A DNA stretch of 64,000 nucleotides, taken from contig NZ_QGGF01000612.1 in NCBI RefSeq assembly GCF_003857015.1, positions 1 through 64,000 on the forward strand. Reading direction: 5' to 3'. The notes beneath the pieces were generated by a model. It did not search any database, was not told where the DNA came from, and saw only the letters and a list, made by a program, of their open reading frames with translations. The stretch is from Micromonospora globispora (GTDB taxonomy: Bacteria > Actinomycetota > Actinomycetes > Mycobacteriales > Micromonosporaceae). How positions within the stretch are numbered: position 1 is the first letter of the stretch; the number at the start of each line of letters is the position of its first letter. Of the stretch, positions 8,532 through 15,668 are shown one piece after another. The position numbers and the translations under genes were made by a program.

Positions 8532-8634
8532 GCCCTCCAGCTTGCCCCACCCGCGGCCGGTCAGGGTGGTACCGCCGATCCCAGCCTCCGCGGGTCTCTC
8601 CCGACCCACCGCGGCCGGCGGCAGGCTCGGTGTC

Positions 8635-9384
8635 ATGACGACGACGATTGCCCTGATCACCGGGGCCAACAAGGGAATCGGCCTGGCCACCGCCCGGCAG
8701 CTCGGCGCGCGCGGGATGACCGTGCTGGTCGGCGCGCGGGACGCGGCGCGGGGCCGGGAGGCCGAGCGGACGCTGCGCGACGGCGGCGCGGACGCCCGGT
8801 TCGTGCCGCTGGACGTCACCGACGAGGCGTCGGTCGCCGCCGCGGCCAAGCTGGTCGAGCAGGAGTACGGCCACCTCGACGTGCTGGTCAACAACGCCGG
8901 CATCGTCCGGGCCGACGGCGCCGGGCTGCCCAGCGCCACCACCCTCGCCACCCTGCGGGAGGTGTACGAGACGAACGTCTTCGGGGTGGTGGCGGTGACC
9001 AACGCCCTGCTGCCGCTGCTCCGGAAGGCGCCCGCCGCGCGGATCGTGAACGTCTCCAGCGAGGTGGGTTCGATCGCGGTGATGACCGACCCGCAGGGCG
9101 CCCTGTTCGCGCTCACCTCGGTGCCGTACCCGTCGTCGAAGGCGGCGCTGAACATGGTCACCGCGATGTACGCCAAGGAACTGCGGGACACCCCGATCAA
9201 AGTGAACGCCGCCAACCCCGGCTACTGCGCCACCGACCTGAACCACCACAGCGGCTTCCGTACGCCCGAAGAGGGCGCCGAGGTGAGCGTGCACCTGGCG
9301 ACACTGCCGGCGGACGGGCCGAGCGGGCTGCTCTGGGGTTTCCAGATGGACGCCGGCGGCGGCTACGGAGTGCTGCCCTGGTGA
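8635..9384 (+). CDS. SDR family oxidoreductase
   Basis: The 249-residue protein has the Rossmann cofactor motif TGANKGIG near the N-terminus, followed by the classical NNAG motif (LVNNAGIV). The catalytic Tyr-x3-Lys is VPYPSSKAALNM (Tyr then Ser-Ser-Lys), with an upstream catalytic serine in IVNVSSEVGS. It probably uses NADP(H), since an Arg follows in GARDAARGREAE. It lies divergent from the XRE regulator, a common regulator/target pairing in actinomycetes. The substrate is unknown. Confidence 0.9.
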   Translation: MTTTIALITGANKGIGLATARQLGARGMTVLVGARDAARGREAERTLRDGGADARFVPLDVTDEASVAAAAKLVEQEYGHLDVLVNNAGIVRADGAGLPSATTLATLREVYETNVFGVVAVTNALLPLLRKAPAARIVNVSSEVGSIAVMTDPQGALFALTSVPYPSSKAALNMVTAMYAKELRDTPIKVNAANPGYCATDLNHHSGFRTPEEGAEVSVHLATLPADGPSGLLWGFQMDAGGGYGVLPW

Positions 9385-9454
9385 GGGCTTGACCTCGAGT
9401 GCGCTCGAAGGTGGACGGTGGTCGGCGACGGCTCTCATCCAGCGGGGAGGACCC

Positions 9455-10441
9455 ATGAGATACCGCACGATCGGCACCGACCCGGCGACCCGCCGGGAGG
9501 TCAGCGTCCTGAGCCTGGGCGCGATGCTCTTCGGCACCGCCACCGACGAGGCCACCTCGTACGCCATCCTCGACCGGTACGTCGAGGCCGGCGGCACCTT
9601 CATCGACACCTCCGACAACTACGCGTTCTGGATGAACGGCGGCCAGGGCGGGGAGAGCGAGGAACTGCTGGGCCGGTGGCGGCGCAGCCGTGGCGTCGGG
9701 AAGGAGATCATCATCGCCACCAAGCTCGGCGCGCGGCCCCTCGCCCCCGGCACCAGCTACCTCGACAACCCGGAGGGCCTGTCGGCGAAGGTGATCCGGG
9801 AGTCGGCCGAGCGCAGCCGGGAACGACTCGGCGTGGAGCGGCTGGACCTGCTCTACGCCCACATCGAGGACCGGACCGTGCCGCTGCGGGAGACCGTGGA
9901 GGGCTTCGCGGAGCTGGTCGGCGAGGGCGCCGTGGGCCTGCTGGGGGCGAGCAACCACCGGGCCTGGCGGGTGGAGCGGGCCCGGGCGATCGCCGCCGCG
10001 GCCGGCCTGCCCGGGTACGAGGTGCTCCAGTACCACCACACCTACCTGCACCGCCGCCACGACCTGCCCAGCGAGCTGGACCCGGACGGTGACGTCGGGT
10101 CGGTCGGGCCCGACCTGGCAAGCTACCTGCGGGCCGAGCCGGAGCTGGCCCTGGTCGCCTACTCGCCGCTGATCCGAGGCGGCTACACCCGGACGGACAA
10201 GCCGCTCGGCGCCGACTACGACCTGCCCAGCGTCCCGGGTCGGCTGGCCGCGCTGCGGGAGGTGGCGGCGGAGACCGGGGCGACGGTGAACCAGGTGGTG
10301 CTGGCCTGGCTGATGGGCGGCGACATCCCGGCGATCCCGCTGGTCGGCGCCTCGTCGGTGGCGCAGCTCGACGAGAGCCTGGCCGCGGTGGAGCTGGAGC
10401 TGACCGCCGAGCAGCGGGCCAGGCTGGACGGGGCCCGGTGA
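9455..10441 (+). CDS. Aldo/keto reductase (YajO/Tas-like, class with potassium-channel beta similarity)
   Basis: From the ATG at 9455, preceded by GGGGAGG at 9444-9450, the protein has 328 residues. It carries VLSLGAMLFGT, GGTFIDTSDNYAFW (catalytic Asp/Tyr), IIATKLGARP (Lys), RLDLLYAHIEDRTVPLRETV (His), LLGASNHRAWRV and IPAIPLVGASSVAQLDESL (NADPH site). The catalytic tetrad is complete. The substrate cannot be inferred. It is transcribed in the same direction as the SDR gene 70 bases upstream and ends at a long terminator hairpin. Confidence 0.88.
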   Translation: MRYRTIGTDPATRREVSVLSLGAMLFGTATDEATSYAILDRYVEAGGTFIDTSDNYAFWMNGGQGGESEELLGRWRRSRGVGKEIIIATKLGARPLAPGTSYLDNPEGLSAKVIRESAERSRERLGVERLDLLYAHIEDRTVPLRETVEGFAELVGEGAVGLLGASNHRAWRVERARAIAAAAGLPGYEVLQYHHTYLHRRHDLPSELDPDGDVGSVGPDLASYLRAEPELALVAYSPLIRGGYTRTDKPLGADYDLPSVPGRLAALREVAAETGATVNQVVLAWLMGGDIPAIPLVGASSVAQLDESLAAVELELTAEQRARLDGAR

Positions 10442-10442
10442 T

Positions 10443-10486
10443 CGGGCCCTGGTCGGGCGTGCACTGTCCCGCCCGGCCAGGGCCCG
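10443..10486. terminator. Bidirectional terminator hairpin
   Basis: CGGGCCCTGG (10443-10452) pairs with CCAGGGCCCG (10477-10486), and the inner CGGGCG (10454-10459) pairs with CGCCCG (10470-10475). This makes a 16-bp stem with one mismatch, sitting just after the aldo/keto reductase stop and just before the stop of the convergent secreted-protein gene. Confidence 0.75.
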
Positions 10487-10496
10487 TCCCCGGCAC

Positions 10497-12041
10497 TCAG
10501 TTCGTCGCCGGGATCCGGCCCACCCCGACGTCGAGCGTCACCGTGCCGCTGCGCGGAATGAGCACCTGCTTCGCGCTCGCGGCGTCGGTGGCACCGTCGT
10601 ACCAGCCAGCGTAGGAGACGAAGGGCGGCTGCCACTTCCAGGCGATCGTGACGTCCTGCCGGCCGAGCACCAGCGCCCGATACTCACCGTCGTAGTCCCA
10701 GACCTTCCCGACGACCTCGCCGGTGCGGGCGTTGTGGAACTCCAGGTCCGCCGTGACCAGGCGCCCCGCGGGATCGGTGACCCGACCGGTCACCACCGTG
10801 CCCACCTTCAGGGCCGGGCTGTAGACGGTGGTCTGACCGGTCCGGACGGTGACCGGCTTCGCCCGGCTTCGGACGGGCACCCCGCCGGACCACTGCAGGG
10901 CGTGGTCATCGGTGGTGAACAGCAGCGGCCACTTGTACGGCCCCAGCCAGTCCAGCCGGTACCGGCCCTGGTCGTCGAGGGAGGTCCCCCACCGGAGGTA
11001 GGACAGCCCGTCGGCGTGGGCGATGGACACCTCGCCAGCGGTGACCGGCGCGCCGGTGGCGGCGCTGGTGACCGTGCCGGTAATGACGCCGGCCCGGTCG
11101 AGGCGGACCGGCGGGACGCTGACGGTTCGGCCGGCCGCGAGGGTCACCGTGCGGGCGCGGGCGGGGTCGCCGGTGCCGCCGGTGGCACCCACCCACTGCG
11201 CGCCGTACGGCGAACCGTTCGTCGGTCGGACGAAGAGGTTCCAGGAACCGGCCTCGAGGCTGTCGAGACGGAGGCGCCCCGCCTCGTCGGAGCACGCCAG
11301 CGACCCCACCCGCGGCAACTCCCCGGTGCCGGCCGGCGCCACGGTCGCACACGCGCCCGCGACCGGTGCGCCGGTGGCGGCGTCGACGACCGTGGTCTCC
11401 ACGTGGGCGGCGGGCGTCAGGTCGACCACGGCGGTGGCCGTGCTGCCCTCGACCACCATCACCGTGGCATCGGTCGGCAGGTAGTTCCCGTCCTCGGTGT
11501 AGACCCGGATCGTCTGCGGACCGGGGACCAGCCCGCTTATCGTCACCTCGGTGTCGCCACAGTGGTTGCGGCGGGCGTCGGCGAACGCACAGACCCTGCT
11601 GATCGGCGCACCGGTGATCGCGTCCCGCGCCTTCACCGTGATCGGGCTCGGCGGGAGCAGCCGCTCGGCGACCTCCGTGGTGCCCCCCGCGGTCACCCGG
11701 AACGCATCGGCCTGGGCGAAGCTCGTCTTCCCGTGCGCCCACTGCTGCAGGCCGTCGTCCGGCATGTCGGGGTCGCCGTACGCCGGAGTGACCCTGATCT
11801 TGTAGTCATTGGCCGGCACCTCGATGGTGAGCTGGCCGGACTCGTCCAGCAGGTCGTATCGGTGGTAGCTGCTGTCGGCGGCGACCACGTCGATCGCGCC
11901 CCGGGCGACGGCGCCGTCGGGCTGGGTCACGGTGAGCCGGAGGGTTCCGACATCCTGTTGGTCCACTGCGGACGCGGCGGTAGCGGGTAGTGCAGCCGCG
12001 AGAACCGCGACGGTCAACGTGGCGAGACTTCGACGTGTCAT
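10497..12041 (-). CDS. Secreted protein with repeated carboxypeptidase-regulatory / Ig-like beta domains
   Basis: The ATG at 12041 gives a classic signal peptide (MTRRSLATLTVAVLAAALPA ending TAASA) and has a GAGAGGGG ribosome site upstream. The 514-residue protein then repeats beta-sandwich modules of the CarboxypepD_reg type, seen as PITVKARDAITGAPISRVCA, VVDAATGAPVAGACATV and ITGTVTSAATGAPVTAGEV, with YRLDWLGPYKWPL and YRALVLGRQDVTIAWKW in the later modules. Paired cysteines occur within modules, as expected outside the cell. No enzymatic domain or wall anchor is visible, so it is probably released or loosely wall-bound. Role unknown, perhaps adhesion or matrix binding. Confidence 0.8.
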   Translation of the reverse strand: MTRRSLATLTVAVLAAALPATAASAVDQQDVGTLRLTVTQPDGAVARGAIDVVAADSSYHRYDLLDESGQLTIEVPANDYKIRVTPAYGDPDMPDDGLQQWAHGKTSFAQADAFRVTAGGTTEVAERLLPPSPITVKARDAITGAPISRVCAFADARRNHCGDTEVTISGLVPGPQTIRVYTEDGNYLPTDATVMVVEGSTATAVVDLTPAAHVETTVVDAATGAPVAGACATVAPAGTGELPRVGSLACSDEAGRLRLDSLEAGSWNLFVRPTNGSPYGAQWVGATGGTGDPARARTVTLAAGRTVSVPPVRLDRAGVITGTVTSAATGAPVTAGEVSIAHADGLSYLRWGTSLDDQGRYRLDWLGPYKWPLLFTTDDHALQWSGGVPVRSRAKPVTVRTGQTTVYSPALKVGTVVTGRVTDPAGRLVTADLEFHNARTGEVVGKVWDYDGEYRALVLGRQDVTIAWKWQPPFVSYAGWYDGATDAASAKQVLIPRSGTVTLDVGVGRIPATN

Positions 12042-12259
12042 GGGCACCCCTCTCGTGTGGACGCGCGACGAGGGACCCGCGTGGCAGTGACGAGACACCC
12101 CCCGTGCGTCATGTGCCGCCGGCATCGTATGGCGACCGGCCCGTCACGCACTGTCCGTGACCCGGCACCGCCCCGACCTTTCCGCAGCCCTTGCACGACT
12201 TCGCATAACGGCGTCACCTGGGACAGGCCGACTCGTCACTCCTGTTCCCCCAGGTGTGG

Positions 12260-12766
12260 TCAGCTTCGATCGGTCAGGTCGACGCGCCAGTCGTTGGAGC
12301 GCATCAGGTGGCCCGGCGGGTACTCGAACTCGGTCTCGCCGAGCAGGGTGAAGCCGGCCTTGCGGCAGACCGCGTTCGACGGGGGGTTGTCGACCGACGG
12401 GTAGGCGTGCGCCCACCGAAGCTTCCGCTCCGCCGCGGCCTCCGCGATGGCCGCGCGCACCGCCGCGGTCGCCAGCCCCCTCCCCTGGTACGCGGGCAGG
12501 ACCGCCCAGCCCATCTCGTAGACCGGCTCGTCGTGCCAGAGCCGTTCCCAGTAGCCGACGCTGCCGACCTTCACCCCGTCGGGCAGCACGATGGTGAACA
12601 TGGTGCCGCTGCGCGGGCCGGGGCCGCGGACGTACCGGTCGTGCCGCGCGATCACCTGCTCGTCGGTCTCCGGGCCGCCGGTGTGGTTGCGGATCTCCGG
12701 CGCGTTGAGCTGCCGCAGCAGCTCCAGGTCGTCGGCGCTCCAGCGTTCGATGCGTACCTCGGTCAA
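12260..12766 (-). CDS. GNAT family N-acetyltransferase (RimJ/RimL-like)
   Basis: The 168-residue protein contains the acetyl-CoA binding segment AVLPAYQGRGLATAAVRAAI and the C-terminal core RWAHAYPSVDNPPSNAVCRK with AGFTLLGETEFEYPPG, typical of GNAT proteins that acetylate protein N-termini or small amines. It starts MTEVRIERWSADDLELLRQL. It diverges from the SUKH-3 gene with 144 bases between starts. The acceptor is unknown. Confidence 0.85.
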   Translation of the reverse strand: MTEVRIERWSADDLELLRQLNAPEIRNHTGGPETDEQVIARHDRYVRGPGPRSGTMFTIVLPDGVKVGSVGYWERLWHDEPVYEMGWAVLPAYQGRGLATAAVRAAIAEAAAERKLRWAHAYPSVDNPPSNAVCRKAGFTLLGETEFEYPPGHLMRSNDWRVDLTDRS

Positions 12767-12910
12767 GACGCCCCCTCATGCCGGGTGGTAGTGAAGCAGC
12801 CACCACCGACATTCCGGGTGGCTTCCCGGGTGACGGACATGCGCCCACAATCCGTGCTGCAGCAGTTGTAAGGCGTTGCGGAACGAGTTCGACCTCGAGG
12901 AGGTGCTGTG

Positions 12911-13363
12911 ATGCGCGGGGACGACCGCGACCTGCCGGCGCGGGCGGCACAGGAGCTCAAGACGGCGGGCTGGTCGCCGCGCCGCCGGGTGGACGTGTCC
13001 GAGTGGGAGAAGGCGCTCACCCCGGAGGGGTTCGTCATGCACGCCCCCGCGCGCGCGTTCCTGACCGAGTTCGGCGGGCTGGCGGTGCCGGTGAGCGGCC
13101 CGGGCCGCGACTACGCCCGCATCGGCGTACGACTCGACCCGGTGCTGTGCCTCGGCCAGAAGAGGTGGTTCGACAGCCTCGACGGGTCGACGGCCGGCCA
13201 GCTCTATCCGGTCGGTGAGGAGTACGACGGGCACGCGAGCCTGGCCATGGACGCCGACGGCACCATCCACATGCTCTTCAACGAGCAGGTCGACCGGATC
13301 GGCCCAGGAGCGACCGGCCTGGCCCGGTTGCTGGAGGGCGAGGAGGCACCCGAGGAGCGCTGA
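12911..13363 (+). CDS. SUKH-3 domain protein (immunity-protein family)
   Basis: The 150-residue protein matches the SUKH-3 pattern: a start helix then AGWSPRRRVDVSEWEKAL, GFVMHAPARAFLTEFGGLAV, LCLGQKRWFDSLDG (tryptophan core), LYPVGEEYDGHASLAMDADG and GTIHMLFNEQVDRIG. SUKH proteins neutralise nuclease and deaminase toxins of contact-dependent or polymorphic toxin systems, and isolated copies are widespread in actinomycetes as immunity reserves. No toxin gene is seen beside it. GAGGAGG at 12897-12903 favours the ATG at 12911. A frameshifted relative lies at 27896-28188. Confidence 0.78.
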   Translation: MRGDDRDLPARAAQELKTAGWSPRRRVDVSEWEKALTPEGFVMHAPARAFLTEFGGLAVPVSGPGRDYARIGVRLDPVLCLGQKRWFDSLDGSTAGQLYPVGEEYDGHASLAMDADGTIHMLFNEQVDRIGPGATGLARLLEGEEAPEER

Positions 13364-13380
13364 CCCGTCCCGAGCCGACC

Positions 13381-13418
13381 GCCCCCGACCAGCCGCCACG
13401 GCGGGTCGGGGGCCTTTT
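13381..13418 (+). terminator. Rho-independent terminator after the SUKH-3 gene
   Basis: GCCCCCGAC (13381-13389) pairs with GTCGGGGGC (13405-13413), with CCGCC/GGCGG pairing inside (13393-13397 with 13400-13404). The hairpin is followed by CTTTT, a U-tract that is rare in this G+C-rich sequence. It is a textbook intrinsic terminator. Confidence 0.85.
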
Positions 13419-13437
13419 CGCGGCCGCGCCAGTAAAG

Positions 13438-13497
13438 CTCAACCAACTGGTTTACAAACGGGCACGCCGTCGCCTATCCTCAACCACATGGTTGAGG
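13438..13497 (+). promoter_or_regulatory. Promoter with two ArsR-type operators; leaderless start
   Basis: A -35 box TTTACA (13451-13456) and a -10 box TATCCT (13475-13480) are 18 bases apart, placing the transcript start at or beside the ATG at 13488. No ribosome site is present, so the mRNA is probably leaderless. Two copies of AACCA-N2-TGGTT are present: 13441-13452, overlapping the -35, and 13482-13493 inside the larger perfect dyad CCTCAACCA-CA-TGGTTGAGG (13478-13497), which covers the start codon. The centres are 41 bases apart. Binding of the ArsR product would block its own promoter. Confidence 0.75.
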
Positions 13498-13823
13498 ATT
13501 CGGTGGGCATGGACGCGGTGTTCCACGCCCTCGCACACGGCGCGCGGCGCACCATGCTGCGCCGGCTCGCCGAGCGGGAGCTGACCGTCGGCGAACTGGC
13601 CGAGCCGCTGGAGATGTCCCTGGCCGCCGCGTCCAAGCACGTGCAGGTGCTGGAGCGGGCCGGCCTGGTCAAGCGCACGGTCACCGGCCGGCGGCACGTG
13701 TGCCGGCTGGAAGCCGCCCCGCTCGCCTCCGCCTCGGCCTGGTTGAACTTCTACGAGCGCCACTGGACCGAGCGGCTCGACGCCCTGGAGGCGCTCTTCA
13801 CCGACGAAGGGACCGACCGATGA
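13488..13823 (+). CDS. ArsR family winged-helix repressor
   Basis: The 111-residue protein is a minimal ArsR regulator: MDAVFHALAHGARRTMLRRL, ELTVGELAEPLEMSLAAASK (recognition helix) and HVQVLERAGLVKRTVTGRRH. It has none of the cysteine metal-binding motifs of ArsR/SmtB sensors. It belongs to the group paired with SRPBCC (AHSA1) genes, where the ligand is usually unknown. It starts without a ribosome site inside a perfect palindrome, and its stop overlaps the next start by four bases (ATGA). It heads a three-gene operon that it probably represses. Confidence 0.88.
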   Translation: MVEDSVGMDAVFHALAHGARRTMLRRLAERELTVGELAEPLEMSLAAASKHVQVLERAGLVKRTVTGRRHVCRLEAAPLASASAWLNFYERHWTERLDALEALFTDEGTDR

Positions 13824-14275
13824 GCACCGCCGTACGGCTGCACCGCGACATCCCCGCCCCACCCGACAAGGTCTACCGGGCCTGGCTCGACCCCGACCTG
13901 CTGCGCCGGTGGCTCGCCCCCGGCGGGCTGGAGGTGGCCCGCGCCGAGGTCGAGCCGCGGGTGGGCGGCCGGTACCGGATCTGGCACTCCGATGCCGGCA
14001 CCGACGTCGGCGGCTTCGACTGCGAAATTGTCGAGCTGGAACAGGACCGGCGCATCGTCTGGCGCTGGGGCTTCGTCGGCCCGCAGCGCACCGAGGGGCC
14101 GAGCTTCGACTCGCTGCTGACCGTGACCCTCGACGGAAAGCCGGACGGCGGGACTGACCTTTCCCTCGTACACGAGCGTTTGGACGAGCTGGCGGCGGCG
14201 ATGCCGCAGGTGGCCGACGGCGTGGCACCCGGCTGGGAGTCGGCGCTGGACAAGCTCGCGGAGGTGGCGGCGTGA
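13820..14275 (+). CDS. SRPBCC / AHSA1 (START-like) domain protein
   Basis: The 151-residue protein has the AHSA1-type helix-grip fold markers: RDIPAPPDKVYRAWLDPDLL, RRWLAPGGLEV, GGRYRIWHSD, DRRIVWRWGFVGPQR and the terminal helix GWESALDKLAEVAA. Such proteins have a hydrophobic pocket and bind small ligands or assist proteins. It is coupled to the ArsR gene by ATGA and to the DHFR-like gene by a 4-base overlap (GTGA), a frequent actinobacterial arrangement. Physiological role unknown. Confidence 0.86.
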   Translation: MSTAVRLHRDIPAPPDKVYRAWLDPDLLRRWLAPGGLEVARAEVEPRVGGRYRIWHSDAGTDVGGFDCEIVELEQDRRIVWRWGFVGPQRTEGPSFDSLLTVTLDGKPDGGTDLSLVHERLDELAAAMPQVADGVAPGWESALDKLAEVAA

Positions 14276-14859
14276 AGCTGGTGGTGGTCGAGTGGATGAG
14301 CATGGACGGTGTGGTGCAGGCGCCCGGCGCGCCCGACGAGGACCCCAGCGGCGGGTTCACGCACGGTGGCTGGCACCTGCGTTGGTTCGACGACACGTCG
14401 CGGCAGTGGGTGGTCGACAATCTGAACGTCGCGTCCGCCTTCCTGTTCGGACGGGTGACGTACCAGAACTTCGCCGCGCATTGGCCGCACGTGACTGGGC
14501 CGGAGCGGGTGGTCGCGGACCCGCTGAACAGCAAGCCGAAGTACGTGGTGTCCTCGACGCTCTCGTCCGCCGACTGGGCGCACTCCGCGCTGCTGCCCGG
14601 GGACCTGGTGCCGGCGGTGGGCGCGCTCAAGGAGCTGGGTGACGGTGAGGTGCACCTGATCGGCAGCGCTCGGCTGGCCGCGACGCTGCTGGCGCACGAC
14701 CTGGTTGACGAGCTACGGCTGATGGTCGACCCGGTGCGCCTCGGCGGCGGCAAGCGCATCTGGCCGGAGGATGGTCTGCTGCGGTCGTTCTCGCTGGTGA
14801 GCAGCCAGGCGACGAGCACCGGCGCACTCCTCGTCACCTACGCGAAGGTCACCGACTGA
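14272..14859 (+). CDS. Dihydrofolate reductase family protein (RibD C-terminal-like)
   Basis: The 195-residue protein starts MKLVVVEWMSMDGVVQAPGA (GTG start overlapping the previous stop) and contains LFGRVTYQNFAAHWPH, KYVVSSTLSSADWAHSALL, VHLIGSARLAATLLAHDLVD and LRLMVDPVRLGGGKRIWPED. These are the conserved blocks of the small RibD-C/DHFR-like proteins of actinomycetes. They bind NADPH but usually are not the housekeeping folate enzyme. It is the last gene of the ArsR operon. Confidence 0.88.
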   Translation: MKLVVVEWMSMDGVVQAPGAPDEDPSGGFTHGGWHLRWFDDTSRQWVVDNLNVASAFLFGRVTYQNFAAHWPHVTGPERVVADPLNSKPKYVVSSTLSSADWAHSALLPGDLVPAVGALKELGDGEVHLIGSARLAATLLAHDLVDELRLMVDPVRLGGGKRIWPEDGLLRSFSLVSSQATSTGALLVTYAKVTD

Positions 14860-14919
14860 CGAAACGGTCGGGAGCGCTCGTGGAGGACTAGCCGTCGGGC
14901 TACCGGGAATGCGCGGGCC

Positions 14920-15141
14920 ATGGGTAGCCACAAGCCGAACAAGCATGATCCAGGCGGCGAGTCGGCGCGCGCGGGGCGGAATCCCGGCAGCGGGGCACGG
15001 GGCCGGCAGGGCTCCGAGGTCGAACACTCGCCGCAACGCCGGCGGCTGCGAGCCGCGACCGGGACATCCGGCACAGAACGCGACCAGGGCCGGGCCAGGG
15101 TCGAGGGCCGCGAACGGGTCCAACGCCAAGGAACGCGCTGA
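14920..15141 (+). CDS. Possible small hydrophilic basic protein
   Basis: A 73-codon frame starting MGSHKPNKHDPGGESARAGR is rich in Gly, Arg, Gln and Ser and lacks any hydrophobic core, so it would be disordered. It lies in the 366-bp gap between the DHFR-like gene and the GYD gene. No convincing ribosome site precedes the ATG, and high G+C sequence makes chance frames common, so it may not be a gene. Nothing else is seen in the gap. Confidence 0.25.
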   Translation: MGSHKPNKHDPGGESARAGRNPGSGARGRQGSEVEHSPQRRRLRAATGTSGTERDQGRARVEGRERVQRQGTR

Positions 15142-15225
15142 ACAGACCCCCGGTCCACCGAGAGTTGATCCGTAGGCACTGGCGGCCGCCGCGCGGCCGC
15201 CACCACATCGGGAGTTGATGTCGAG

Positions 15226-15546
15226 GTGCCCAAATTCCTGTTGCAGTCGACCTACACCGTCGAGGGGCTCAAGGGGCTGATCAGTGACGGTGGCACCAAG
15301 CGCGTCGACGTCGTCCGGAAGACGATCGAGGCCAACGGCGGGCGGCTGGAGTCGATGTACTTCTCATTCGGTAAGAAGGACACCTATGTGTTGTGTGACC
15401 TGCCGGACCACAGGAGCGCGGCCGCACTGGTCATCGCCATCCGGGCAGCCGGCGGTTTGGACTCGCGGGTCACACCGGTGCTGACCGCCGAGGAGGTCGA
15501 CGAGGCGGTCCGGGTGAAAGAGACCTACCAGCCCCCGGGCCGTTGA
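15226..15546 (+). CDS. GYD domain protein
   Basis: The 106-residue protein shows the GYD family layout: MPKFLLQSTYTVEGLKGLIS, a helix with a basic face (TKRVDVVRKTIEANGGRLES), MYFSFGKKDTYVLCDLPDHR and a final segment with LTAEEVDEAVRVK. GYD proteins are small ferredoxin-fold proteins of unknown function, often in stress-related gene sets. It starts at a GTG with only a weak ribosome site. Monocistronic as far as can be seen. Confidence 0.85.
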   Translation: MPKFLLQSTYTVEGLKGLISDGGTKRVDVVRKTIEANGGRLESMYFSFGKKDTYVLCDLPDHRSAAALVIAIRAAGGLDSRVTPVLTAEEVDEAVRVKETYQPPGR

Positions 15547-15668
15547 CCCCGGCCCGCCGCGAGAATTACCGAACCGGCGCTGACCTGCGCAGATGGGCAC
15601 TACCGTGGGCCTGGAAGGGGAGCTACGCCTCCGTCCGGTAGCCGACCATGCCGATCATGGGGGTGTCC

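Noticed and set aside
6544-9618. A 1024-codon open frame on the minus strand across the aldo/keto reductase, XRE and SDR genes
   Set aside because: It is antisense to well-supported genes, has the Arg/Gly/Pro/His-rich composition of shadow frames in high-G+C DNA, and shows no domain outside the true XRE gene.
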